Part shown: positions 11,011 to 22,660 of the stretch, piece after piece
How the letters are laid out: each line of letters begins with the position of its first letter
Numbering within the stretch: position 1 is the first letter of the stretch
NCBI RefSeq assembly: GCF_035222485.1
Contig: NC_085924.1
Location: 2,914,001-2,978,000, forward strand
Direction of reading: 5' to 3'
Source of the DNA: Podospora pseudoanserina
Taxonomy: Eukaryota > Ascomycota > Sordariomycetes > Sordariales > Podosporaceae
DNA length: 64,000 bases
Made by a program: the position numbers and the translations under genes
Notes under the pieces: generated by a model
What the model was told of the DNA's origin: nothing
Seen by the model: the letters and a program-made list of their open reading frames with translations, nothing else
Databases searched by the model: none

Positions 11011-11412
11011 ATATTAACTTCTATATACAGAAGGTCCTCTCAAAAATCATGTATGTCAGATAACAGTTCATGGCTACCTGTTACCATGGCACAATCATTG
11101 CTCCTTCCCATCACCATGAATCTGGCACACAGAAGAATGGCACCACTTGCTGTCACCAGACGTCATGGACAGACCGGGAAGGCACCTCACGCTCTTTCCT
11201 GTCTTTCCACCAGCAGACATCTTGGGTGTTGGGCCACAACACCTGTCACCTTTTAACATTTGACATCTTTGCCAGACCATCTTCCCTCTTCTCTCTTCCG
11301 TCCGCATTCCTGTCCCTCTTCGGCTCCTTTTGTCCACCATCCCTCAGCACGCTGCCATTTCCGCTCGTTTGGAGACATTCATTCCTTTGCAACATCCTGC
11401 ACCCACGACACC
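11011..11412. other. Promoter region of the large wall protein
   Basis: About 400 bp between the repeat element and the start codon at 11413. It ends in a long C/T-rich leader (about 11,265-11,400), common upstream of well-expressed fungal genes. No TATA box is convincing. Confidence 0.5.
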
Positions 11413-14400
11413 ATGCGTGTCCACGCCTCTGTTGGGGCTCTGGCCAGTCTAGCCTGGCTATCCTCTGCGGCCGCCGTACCACGGGCGTGAGTGCTTTCAC
11501 CATGGACTTTCTTGATGCATGGCTGACTCTTGTTGCTCTGCAGGGAGGATTGGGCCCTCATCGACACAACATGCACCACTACGACGTCTGGCCAGGCCAC
11601 TGTTATCGTTCTTCCCGGCGAGTCCGCTGCGTCTTACACGCTTCCGTCAGTTTTCACATTCACTCTTCCCGCCGATGGTGGTGCCGGCTCTGGTTCATTG
11701 GTTTCTTCTGGCTTGGTAAACGGTCCCTCTTTCGCCTCTTCCACCTGCGAGTCCTCGGAAACTCCTCTTGTTCCTGCCATTCCCACTCCTTCGGCGCCAG
11801 TCATTAGCACCGTTACAGTCCCCGTCTTGACGGTGACGCTTCCAAGCCCCCCACTTTCTTCCACTGGTCCAGATGCAACACCAGTCGCTACAGCGACTGT
11901 ACCCGGGGAGGCTGCTTCCAATTCTGTGGGCGTTGTGACGGTCACTATCCCAGAGGGCCCCAGTGCTACAGCTACCGTGGTTTTGACCGTTACCGTTCCC
12001 CAAGGTTCCGGGAGCCCTGGAGCCTGGTCCACCATCATCACTGCTCCTGGCGTTTCCGGTGCCTCGGCCGGCCCTCTTGTCACTGTCACCATTTTCACCT
12101 CGCCTGCCTCGGCGGCGCCCGGTTCCCCGACAACTTCCATCGACTGGTGGGGCTCTGACTCGACGGCCTTTGTCACGATTCCACTCGACACTGGCTACGG
12201 ATCTGACATTTCGCTGGCGCCATACACCCTCACGTACACGCTGCCCGTGGCCCCGGGTTTGACCGATTTGTCGATTGCCACGGTGACTGTGACCCCGGCG
12301 GACCTTTCGATACCTACAGGCGTTGGACCCTTTGCGACAGAGACCCTATCGTCGGGCGTGTCTTCTTGGTCGTATGTTCCTGCGCCGCCAGGCACTTCCG
12401 TCGTCAGCTTCACCGTCTCGGCCAGCGGCACTATTCCTGGTTATACTGGCGTCATCACCGTCACACCAGGCATGTCTTGGGGCCTTCCTACGCCAGTCTC
12501 CGTATCTGGGGACCAGTCAGGGACCGCTACGCCTACCGCACCTGCCCTTGTCACTGTAACTGTCACGTCTCCTTCGCAACTCCCCACGCCTTCGTCTGCG
12601 CCTTCTGTTGTGACCGTGACACCTTCCTTGGGCCTTCCTGCGCCTTCGATTGTTACTGTTGCGCCTTCCGTTATTACAACGACGCCTTCCGTTATTACCG
12701 CGACGCCTTCCTCGGGTCTTCCAACGCCTTCCATTGTAGCCGTGACGTACACCGTCCCCGCGTCACTGGGTTCGCCGGCATCCGAGTATACGGTCACGTA
12801 TACGGTATCCCCGGAGGGCTACAATGGGGGTGGCCCATCCACCGTTTCAGTGCCAGCGCCATGGACCTTTACCATCGTGCCTACCGGGGACTCCGGCACG
12901 CCTATCGTTGTCACCTGGCCGAGCGAGCAACCTGGTCCCGTGACTGTCACGGTCACGCCTCCCACTTCTCAAGTTGTTACAACTGTTGCGCCTTCCGCTT
13001 CTCAGACTATCGTGACAGTGACACCTGGCGTCGAGCCAGCCTCGCCGGGCCTTGTCGTCACCACCATTACACCCTTGTCTGGAACTCCTGTGGTCATCAC
13101 ACTTCCCGACACCGGCACGCCTTTGGCTCCCGCAACATCCGCCTGGACCACTCAAGCCTTTATCACGGAAACGATTGTCAGCAATAGCGTGGTCACCGTC
13201 ACGCCTCCTTCAGGCCCACCCGTCGTGGTCACCATCCCCCAGTCCGTTGCCTTCACTGTGCCCACTGGCGTTTCTGGTTTTCCACCTGGGACGACCCAAG
13301 CTTTTGTCACGGAAACAATCGCCAGCGATAGCGTCATCACCGTCACGCCTCCTTCGGGCCCACCCGTCGTGGTCACCATCCCCCAGTCCGTTGCCTTCAC
13401 TGTGCCCACTGGCGTTTCTGGTTTTCCACCTGGGACGACCCAAGCTTTTGTCACGGAAACAATCGCCAGCGATAGCGTCATCACCGTCACGCCTCCTTCG
13501 GGCCCACCCGTCGTGGTCACCATCCCCCAGTCCGTTGCCTTCACTGTGCCCACTGGCGTTTCTGGTTTTCCACCTGGGACGACCCAAGCTTTTGTCACGG
13601 AAACAATCGCCAGCGATAGCGTCATCACCGTCACGCCTCCTTCAGGTCCACCGGTGGTAGTCACCATTCCCGAGTCCATTGCCTTCACGGTGCCTACTGG
13701 CACTCCACCTTTTTCGGCTGGCTTGTCATCATCGACTTCTGGGACAGTTCCTCCTCAAACAGTGATTGTGTCTCAAGTCACCATCAGCCAGACCATTTCT
13801 CTTGGACCCGGCTCCTCCACGGTTGTTGCTGTGACAACACAGGTCACTCTTCCAGCTGACTCGACCCCTACATTATCGGAATCTGGTGTCCTTGTTACAC
13901 CTTCCCTGGCCACATACACCATCGCTGACTCCTATGGGAATCCAACAATCTTGACTCAATGGACAATCGTTCCTGTCTCGCCTTCAAGCTCCAGCGCAGG
14001 CGGCGGCGGAGGCGATGGAGTGGACGGAACTTTGAGCAGTCCAACTGGGACGGTTCAATTCATCACCATCTCGCCAATTGCGCCCGCCTCTGTGATCACG
14101 ATACTGCCATCGGTGGCCCCGTCAGTCATCACCATTTGGCCATCGACAGACAGCTTCTTGACGTCGTTTGTTTCGTCAACTTTAGAGGGGCAGTCTGGCA
14201 GTGCCTCTCCGTCCGAGATCACCCTCTGGCCTTTGCCAACTTCGACTGACACCACTTGCACAACTTTTTCGACGGGGCACGGCTCTCCAACAATCTCGGG
14301 CCTGGGTTCGGCGACGTCCCCATCCTCACTGTCTGTCATCACACTATGGCCATCGACTGCCAGTCCTCCCTACTCTGTGATCACAATCTGGCCGTCGGCG

Positions 14401-16124
14401 GGAGACAGCGCCCTAGCTGGCTGGCCTACGACAAGCACTTGCAACGAGTCTCCGGCCATTCTGACGTCGGTTATTCTCTTGAGCTCGGTCTCTACTCCCT
14501 TCACGCCTTTTGGGACCCCGGCGATCTCCCAGAGCAGCGATTCCGGTGTGGTGGTGTCACCCACAGAGACAGGACAGGCTTTGGGCTCCCAGGGATTGGA
14601 CACTTCAGCCGGTGCCCTTCCTGAAAGCACCGAGTTGCCGGCTTCGCAGCCTGAAAATACCGAGTTGCCGGCTTCGCAGCCTGAAAATACCGAGTCTCCT
14701 CCTTCGCAGCCCGAGAACACTGAAGCTCCTGCCAATGAATCCGAGGATTTGATGCCTCCACCGCAAACCCAATTCAACCGTCATGGGCAACACGCAAGGA
14801 CCACCACGTTGGTTGTTCTGTCTGACAGCACTTTTGGCGGCTATGCCTTCAGCAGTCCGGCCGCAGACTATGGTGGCCTTCCTCCAGGGTACGGGAACCC
14901 CGTGGAAACAGCTCAGGCGTCTTCCAGCCAAGGCATTTTCTTCACGGATTCCAGTCTGCCGGTCTCACAGCCCGCGTCGGTTGATATCAGCTTCACCGCG
15001 TCTGTTCTTCCAATCTCGACGACTTCCACCGCAGATCTGGCGGCCATGTTGTCATCAATCATGTCTGTCCTTTCGCCCAATGCCACCATTGTCTCTGGAC
15101 CAGGGCCTGTCTTGACCTCTGTTCCAGCTGCTTCGGACAACAGCACGTCATCTACTCAGCCAAGTCTCACCTCCACCACCTACGCATCATCGAGCAGCGA
15201 TCTCTTGTTGACTTCAGACAGTATTGTACCAACAGTCACAGCATTGCCAACAACCGCCAGCTCTTTGCTAGCCAATATTTCCAGCCTCACTGCAGCCCCC
15301 ATTGCCACAAGTCTTGCCAGCACTAGCCCGAATGTGAGCACTTCCAGCCGAGGACTTCCTGGTTCAACATGCGGCGCGGTTGGAGATCGGGGAGCAGTGG
15401 TGTTCAAGGTATGTCTTGGTGTTGTCTCTCTTTTCTCACAACCGAAGCACTGACCGTATTGGAGTTTGATGACATCCCTACCATTTCGACCGACAACGAC
15501 ACCGAGGCCAGCAGCTTCCCATCGATGCCAGTACCCTTCCCGTATCACCGATTCTTCTTCTCCAATGGCTTCAGTGTCGTTCCCCCGCCTCGCACCAAGT
15601 TCAAGGCTTCCTCTGGCCAGCAGCTGATCCAGCACAATTCTTCGGTGTCGCCAGTCGCCGAGTTTGGTCTCGCTGAGCTGCGCTCCAATCCCTGCTTTCA
15701 CTTCAGCTTTTTGGGTGTCAGTCTTGGCTGCGACTCTACATCTGACCCCTGTGTTTTCAACATGACGGGTCTGCGCTGGAACGGCACCGAGGACGTTGTC
15801 GAGGCACGCCATACCTTTGAGGTGGCTGCTTGCTCCAAGAAGACCGACTGCAGCCTCAGCCATCAGATTCTGGACTCGGCGGCTGCGTTGCCATTCTCCA
15901 ATCTGACTTCACTCAACATTTCGTTGTCAGTGGCTGGCAAGCCAGAGACATGGTGGGCGGATGACTTGCAAATTGCTTGGGCCGACAACGACTGCACAGT
16001 GGCGGCGTGCCGGTCGCGTGTGCCAAACACGATCATGATTCCGCGCATTTCACAACCGTTTGCCAGTCGAGCCAAGAGACTGTTGCGATGGGCGGTCCGC
16101 GGCAAGGATGACAAGTTTTATTGA
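11413..16124 (+). CDS. Very large secreted Thr/Ser/Pro/Val-rich cell-wall or adhesin-like protein (1,532 aa)
   Basis: Three exons: 11413-11486, 11544-15408 and 15465-16124. The start gives a signal peptide (MRVHASVGALASLAWLSSA). The huge middle exon is low-complexity sequence dominated by VTVT-type blocks with many Ser/Thr sites for O-glycosylation. It includes 48-residue tandem repeats (13147-13722) and a short run of ~10-residue PENTE repeats (about 14,630-14,735). The last exon encodes a folded, Cys-containing, N-glycosylatable domain that begins FDDIPTISTDND, the start usual for C-terminal globular domains of fungal wall proteins. No C-terminal GPI signal is seen; the tail is basic (LLRWAVRGKDDKFY). 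Wall anchoring or adhesion is inferred from composition. Confidence 0.85.
13147..13722 (+). repeat. 144-bp coding tandem repeats (four copies)
   Basis: Four in-frame 144-bp (48-codon) units start at 13147, 13291, 13435 and 13579. The two central copies look identical at base level. The first and last have diverged, mainly at their outer ends. The unit begins TQAFVTETIASDSVITVT and ends SVAFTVPTGVSGFPPGT. Near identity indicates recent unequal exchange or gene conversion, and copy number is likely to vary between strains. Confidence 0.95.
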
Positions 16125-16906
16125 TTCGACACTCCAGTTTTGTCCCAATTTTGATGCACACGGGATGTGCCAATATGTCTGATATCATTTGCATGTTTTG
16201 CTGACTGGCAGTCAGCGCCGAGGCTGATGGTGGGTTGTCTGATTTGGTGGCTGAGAATTGGAAGACTAGATAATGAGGTTATGGTGGGAATTTTGACAGA
16301 TAACATGATGGACTGGTGCGTGCTGGGGAATGGTGTAGATGGACGAGGAGGAGCCGGGATCTTTTTTGACTGTACATGTACTTATAGGACACGAGTGGTT
16401 GTGGGAGAACAAATGAAGGAATGCTTGCTCAATACTGTGTGGATGTGGCTGTTGTGTGGGTGTCTTGCTTGTCTTGCTGCCGATGTTGTTTTTGTGAACG
16501 ACGACAAGAACCACATCAGATGTTGTCAATGATTCAAAGCCAGGTATAGAAGGGAAGTATGGGCGGTGCAAGGCAACGGCTAGTGTATTCTTTGTCATCA
16601 AGTCATGAAGCCACCAAACCAGGAGGCCGTCGTGGTTTTATATCGTCATCATCATGACCGTCCTGGTATTCCTCCCAACCAAAGTCGGGCAAAGATAGCT
16701 ATGCCGCTGCAAGTCAAATCCCAAACTCGGGTTCCCCTCGCAAAACAAAGCAAATGCCAAACTCCCAGCGAAGCCAGGTATCTGCAAGACAAAGAGTCTT
16801 CTCGGCTGTTCAAGCTGTGGTGTCGCTGTGTCAGCACAATGCTCATCTTGGGAAGAGAGAGAGAGAGAGAGAGAGAGACATGATTTGCCAATTGCTTACC
16901 GCTCGG
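16125..16906. other. Intergenic between convergent genes, with (GA)n
   Basis: 3' flanks of the wall protein and of the minus-strand small Cys/His protein. A perfect GA run lies at about 16855-16879. Several frames exist but none is supported. Confidence 0.6.
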
Positions 16907-17170
16907 TCAAAGCTGGGAAGACGAGGCCTTCTTCATCATGGCCCTTCGCTCGCGGCGAGAGGGGCAGCGGCGGCGGCGGCAGGCGGCACGCTTGCTCTCG
17001 GCGAGGTCCTCGGGCGTGGTGCAGGCGGAGCACTTGCGGGCGTTTTTGAGGCGCTCGAGGAGGTGGCGGGGGCGGCACTCGGGGGTGCCCACGTGGGCGC
17101 AGGGGCGGTCGAAGAGGGGGATGTGGAAGGTGTGGCCGCAGGTGTGGATTATGCGTTGGTAGTAGCACAT
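16907..17170 (-). CDS. Small Cys/His-rich basic protein (87 aa), function unknown
   Basis: A single exon from ATG at 17170. The product begins MCYYQRIIHTCGHTFHIP and has cysteines at 2, 11, 24, 32, 47, 50, 64 and 69 with histidines at 9, 13, 16 and 26. This suits one or two zinc-binding sites. The C-terminal third is strongly basic (CRRRRCPSRRERR). No signal peptide. Short proteins starting MCYY/MCFF with a CGH motif are common fungal hypotheticals. The frame stays open for 78 codons upstream without an ATG-like context, so the start is chosen from the family-like N-terminus. Function is unknown; nucleic-acid or protein binding through zinc is only a guess. Confidence 0.65.
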   Translation of the reverse strand: MCYYQRIIHTCGHTFHIPLFDRPCAHVGTPECRPRHLLERLKNARKCSACTTPEDLAESKRAACRRRRCPSRRERRAMMKKASSSQL

Positions 17171-19085
17171 CTTTTGGGGGTAGGGGTGGTGGTGGGTTGT
17201 CAAGATGGAAGTTTGAGGGTTTGGTTGATGGACTAGGTACCCAAGGCAAAGAGATTGGTTGAGATGAGATGAGGGGGTAGTTTTGGAGGAGAGAAGAGAC
17301 GAGAGGAGTTGGATGGGATTTTGGAGAGGCCATTGTGTGTGTGTGTGTGTTTGGATTGTGAATTGGTGGTTGACTTGAGAAGGAACGATTGAAGGCGATG
17401 GCAATGGGAGAGTTATTGTGCCTGTTGTGCGGGGCTGGAGGGGGGTGTTTATTATGGGAGTTGAGAGGGTCGGGTCTTTGAAAGATAATGGGATTGGTGG
17501 GTTCTATTGGTGATAATGGATTGTGTTGGATGTTTCAAGTTCTCATTGTTGGTTGTCTATGCATGGAAGGTAGACTTGTGTGACATGAGAAGGTTTGTTG
17601 ATTCACCCCTGAAGGTAGTGGTAGACTTGTTCACGGCTGTTGTCAGCCCTCCACACTATGTCATTGGAGCCCTACCTACACAATCATCACAAGCCTGGAT
17701 AGGTAGGCAGGCAACCAACTGCCGGGTGGAGATGTGCTCTTGCCACAGACAAACAGAAATGAGCCAATTTGTTGCTTTTGGTTGGAGCGCGCATGGCATG
17801 CAAGCTAATGTATGTTTTTTTGGAGCCTCAATTTCTCCGATTGAAGGTTACAGTGGGAAGTGGACCCCCAGTGGGGCTGCCACATGGCTGTCAGCGATGG
17901 TTCGAGTTGCGACAAGGCCTGCTGAGCGGGAGGAGCCTCCCACGATAAGGTACAGCAGAGGAGAACTTGTGCGACCAAAGCCAGGCATGCATGATGAGTG
18001 GAATTGGGCCGGTACCCCCTTTTTTTTCCTTTCTAAATCTAATTGCAGGTCCCAATCCACAGAGCTGCTCCAGATGCTCGGAAACTCAGCCGAACTCGGC
18101 ATAGATAAACCAGCAGCCAGCCAGCTCCACCGGGATGCCGATTTGCCCCAACACGCTACCAAGTAGCCATTCGATGGTGTCGGGGCCTTTGCAGTTTCCG
18201 CCGGACGGCAAAGAGGCAACAAAAATCTCGGCATCAATGTTGGAAGCTCTCGGTGCCGTCAACGCAAGCTTTCCATTGGAAAATAAAATGGACATGACCA
18301 CCCACGTCAAAAAAGCAATTCACCAGCCGTCGATCTTCAACCCCTCACCTCGGCAATCCTAGATCTTGGAATCGGGCTCCCCATGCCCCTGTCGACAAAT
18401 GCTTGGCACCTTGGCAGGGCTCCAACCGTCGAGGTTCTAGTTACTTTCTGACACTGTTCTACGCTTCTGGTCCGTCTGGCTCGGCGTGGGATCATAGGGG
18501 CAGTTATATATCTAGGTATGTTTGGATAGGCTTGGACACCTCCATCAATTGTTGGAAGCACACCATGTCATCCGCAGACGAGATCTTGTCTCAACTTCCA
18601 GAGCCCGACAGTCACCTAGTATAGACTCGGCCGATGGAGCAAGGGATAGATACCCCTTTCGGTCAATGCCGTGCCGGGTCCACCGCAAAATGGAGGCCGA
18701 TTCTTTGGTTGGTGAGGCTCCGGTATCCGCAAGACAATGGAGAAAAAATGTGATGCGAGTGCGAAACAGACCAGTGCCGTCGCCGTTCTGTCTGATAGGA
18801 TCTGCATGACTGTCGGCGCCCCGCTGCCAACCTGACGGCTGGGTCCAGGCCCTTGTTTCTGGGCCCGCCCCATGACTTTTTTGTCTCCGCTGTTTGGCCC
18901 AGGGGAAGGTTATTAAAATACATGGGCCGCCGCCATCTCTTGCTCCCTTCTGGCTTGGAAAGACGATGTTTTGAACTTCTGACCTCTTCCCGGGCCACCA
19001 GCCCCACGCCAACCACCGCTCCCGCCTGCTCCCTCCCCCGGTCTACGCCGCCGCAACAGATGACGACATCACCGGGTGCCCTACC
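17171..19085. other. Long intergenic stretch (1.9 kb)
   Basis: Promoters of the Cys/His-rich protein (left) and the CFEM receptor (right), with a (GT)n run near 17336-17351. Frames at 17507-18166 and on the minus strand at 18086-18310 and 18545-19012 have no motif, signal peptide or splice logic. The right ~200 bp before 19086 is pyrimidine-rich leader. Confidence 0.5.
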
Positions 19086-20766
19086 ATGAAGAGTCCCCGA
19101 CGTTTCTACGCCCTTGTTGGGCTGTGTCTCTTGGTATTCGTCAACACGGTCGCCGCCGGCGCGAAGCAAGTCTCGCTGGAGCATGAGCTCCTCGCGCTAC
19201 CACCATGCGCGGTATGGCTGCACACTGGGAAGTACGAGGGGAGAAAAAGAAAACAAAAAGACTAACGTTTTTTGTTGTTCATGCATGTAGTTGCCCTGCG
19301 TCGTGGACGCAATCCGGGACGCCAAGTGTTCCGCACACGACAACGAATGCATATGCTCGTCGGCGAGGTTTGACAAAGAGGCCCACTTATGCGTTCGCAC
19401 CCATTGCGCCCCGCGGGAGACTCTCAGTGAGGACGGCGCCGTCTCGAGTTCCCCAAGTCACTGGCTAACACGCTGCCAGCGGCCAAAAACATTACGTATC
19501 AATGGTGCGACCATCCCAACGAGGGAGACCGGACGCTTCTCCCCGCCTTTTCCATCTTTTTGGGTCTCGCCATTGCCGCCGTGGCTCTACGGTTGGTAGC
19601 CCGAGTGGTGACGGAGGCCTGGTTCTGGTGGGATGATTTGTGCAACTTTTTCGCCATTGTAAGCCCGTGCTGGTCAGTTAGTTGGAGTGGGGGTGGTTTT
19701 TTTCGTCGGGCTAACTGTGGATTTTTGTGTCGCAGGCTGGGTGTGCTGCGTACACGGGGTTGTACATCGAGGCGGTCCACTTTGGGATGGGAAAAGACAT
19801 CTGGTTCGTGCCGTTTGACAACATCACCAAGATCATGCAGACGTACTTTGCCACCATGTTGACGTACGTGACGACTCGATTCTTCATCCGCGCCTCCATC
19901 ATCCTCTTTTACCTGCGAGTCTTTCCCGCGCAGTCCAACTTTAGGCTGGGCAAGGTGATTGTCTGGACGGGCGTGTTCAACATTATTTACACTATCGCCT
20001 TCTTCTTCGCCTCCTTGCTTCAGTGCCAACCGATATCAGCGTTTTGGACGGCGTGGGAGGGCGTTGGGAAGGATCAGTGCGTCAACCTCAACGCGATGGC
20101 TTGGTCGGCGGCGGCGACGGGGATAGCGTTTGATTTATGGCTGCTGGCTTTGCCATTTCCGCAGCTGCTGTCGCTTAATCTGCACTGGAAGAAGAAGTTA
20201 ATGGGGTCGATGATGTTTCTTGTGGGCGCAGCGTGAGTGGAGGCTTGTCCTTGTGCGTCGCGCTGGAGCGTCGAGATTAACTGGTTTGTGTTTTAGTGTA
20301 ATTGTCATCAGCTTGATCCGGCTCAAGACTATCAACGCGACCACCCGGGCTGTCAACCCTACTAGTAAGTCTTCGGGTGCTCTCTCTCTCTCTCTCTGTG
20401 GGTCAAAAGGTTGCTTTGCTGACACTGGTAACAGAGGATACGGTGGACCTCTCCCTGTGGAGTGGCATCGAAATCGACGTGGGCGTTATCTGTCCCTGCC
20501 TGCCTAGCTTCCGACTCCTCCTGCGAAAGGTCCTACCGCGCCTGATGGGAGAGTCTACAAGGTCGTACGAGCTTGACCCGATCTCCAAGGGGGAAGGAGG
20601 CGTGACGGTGACGACCAAGATCTCGGCCCATATTGAGCCGTCGGGGAATAATGGGATATTCTTGCGGCCGCACAAGGACTCGAACACGGGGAGGAGCTGT
20701 GAGAGTGTTACTGGACTGGTGGAGCTGTCGGATGAGGAGAGTAACCATGGTCGGCAGAAGGCGTAA
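19086..20766 (+). CDS. CFEM-domain seven-helix receptor, PTH11-like (445 aa)
   Basis: Six exons: 19086-19211, 19291-19426, 19480-19658, 19736-20232, 20297-20364 and 20435-20766; all junctions keep frame. A signal peptide (ends NTVAAGA) is followed by a CFEM module with cysteines at 41, 45, 55, 62, 64, 76 and 81 (LPPCALPC, CSAHDNECIC). Then come seven hydrophobic segments of the fungal integral-membrane domain (PF20684 type), with WFWWDDLCNFFAI and FFIRASIILFYLRVFP as landmarks, and a hydrophilic cytosolic tail of about 95 residues. In Magnaporthe, PTH11-class receptors sense host surface cues upstream of cAMP signalling. The ligand here is unknown. The tail is rich in Ser/Glu and could be phosphorylated. 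Confidence 0.9.
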
Positions 20767-21445
20767 TGATACAGATGGAGAAGAGGGTTTGATTATTTTG
20801 TCATGGGTGGAAGCTTAGATTCTGGTCGATTTGATGTTGACCAAGATGTTCTGGGTGGGTTGCAAACCCCAATGGAAAGTTAGAAGCAATGATCTGAGAG
20901 ATATATCACAACTTGCATGAGTCAGTGATGAGTTGCTGGTGTTTCTTGAGATCTTTGTTCGTTTTGTCAAGCCCCTTTCTTGGGGGCCCCGCTATTTGTT
21001 ACTCTTTGTTGCTAGGGCAACCCACGAACAGGGGCTTTCAGGGGCAATCGAATCTTTGAAACTTGTGGCTTCCATAATCAAAGGAAACTTTAAATGATTC
21101 TGAAGCAATGTTGGTTGAAAATGTAGCCATGCTCGAGAGAATGATGCAGGGGTGGTGTTGATGTTCTTTGAGCAGGTGTACTGTTTTTTGTGTCTGCCAG
21201 CCGATCACCGCTGTAGGAAAGGCTACACATGCTGTCACAAGGTGCAAGGTCGACGTCCATCTATTCTATCCGGGAGCCACTAGCAGGCCCACCTAAGATT
21301 GTCGGGCGTGACACAAATGATTCTGTACCTGCCCGCATTTTGCTACCCCCAGAAACCTACTTGGAACTTGCACTACCATATTTTACGTTCACTTGGTAAC
21401 TTCAGAAACTAATCGAGATTACCAAGCCATAGAAAACACTGGCGC
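20767..21445. other. Intergenic
   Basis: 3' flank of the receptor gene, then unremarkable sequence up to the LINE remnant. No coding signal. Confidence 0.6.
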
Positions 21446-22660
21446 TTGACGATGCACCAACTATATTCCCCTCTCTTGATTGCTGCAATCCTACAACTAT
21501 GCTCAGCCACCACACCTCTGATCGCCAAGCCAGACCCTCACATTTGCGGCCTCAGACTCAACAGCACCAAAGACCACCCCTGCACCAGTGTCCACGCCGG
21601 CCTTGACATTCCCACCCTGAGCCTGCGAGATGACTCGGATAACCAGTCCTTCCGATGGGGGGAGGGGGAGTGTTACGCCATGGCGTTTGCCGACGACCAC
21701 ACCATCATCATCATCTCTCCCGACTGGCGGACCAACCTCAAGATCATCACCATCTCGCACAACGCCATGAAGAAACGGGCTGACGAGAATGGGTGTCACA
21801 TTCGCCCCGGCCAAGTACGCCATGATGCACTTCCGGCAAACTCGAGACGACAACCCGCCCCCCCAAGGACCTTCCGAAGAATGTCGGCATGTCGGCCAGC
21901 CAGTGCGTGCGCAAGCTGCGCGTCCCGGGTGTGATTTTCAACAATCATCTCAGCTGGATTGATCATGCCAGACATGTGAGCGGCGCACCCGGGATCTCTT
22001 GCCATGTTTTGCTCTTGCTGACCATGCCTTGCTTGCCGCAGCTTCGAGTCAAGGTTCTCAAAACCGAGCAGTACATGCGGCGAATCTCCAGCTCCATCAG
22101 AGGACCCCCGACGTGGCAGATGCGAAGTCTCTTCTGCTCCAATGTTCGACCCATGCTTTTCTACGCCGGCGCCGCGTGGTACCTGCCCGACAACAAGCGA
22201 CATGCGGACAGCTGGAACACGGCCTTGAAGATGCTCGAAGCGGCTCAGTGGAAATGTCTGGTGGTTATCTCAGGCGCCGTCAAATATCCGCCCTCAGAAT
22301 TGCTCCTGCACGAGTTGCGCATTGAGACTGTCGACCGTCTTTTATGGTGGCCAATTCACAGTCCACCGTGCTCGTCATGATCAGCTTTCTGACCACTACA
22401 AGAATCTCCGCGCCATCAGTGACAGACCAGTCAAGGTGTTTGGAAACAGGAAGTGTCGTCTCATCGCCTCGCAACATCCCATCATCAAGGCCTACGCACA
22501 CGCTGCGCGCTACCACCCAAGACTGCTGAGATGGAGCTTGAGCAGGCCTCCAACTGTCCCAAACGGCACCACCCGAAACAAACTCTCGCCTCTCAGCTAC
22601 CGACCCAGGGCCGAAGTACGCCAAGGACATCAATCCGAATCTCGTCAAAGGTAGGAGGTC
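21446..22660 (+). mobile_element. Degraded LINE (Tad/I-like) reverse transcriptase fragment
   Basis: Pieces of a non-LTR reverse transcriptase lie in order across three frames. The catalytic box is AMAFADDHTIIII (about 21680-21720). Then come GVTFAPAKYAMMHF (about 21790-21832), the template-grip-like VRKLRVPGVIFNNHLSW (about 21910-21960), RSLFCSNVRPMLFYAGAAWY (about 22122-22183) and a C-terminal RCL-like segment near 22255-22290. Frame changes fall at a G run near 21790, a C run near 21860 and near 22340. No 5' ORF1, endonuclease, poly-A tail or target duplication is recognised. A 66-bp stretch at 21976-22041 looks like a spliceosomal intron inside the reverse transcriptase. The limits are approximate. 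Confidence 0.6.

Noticed and set aside
18086-18310. 74-codon minus-strand frame with a tidy-looking sequence
   Set aside because: No ATG context, motif or supporting neighbours; cannot be told from chance.
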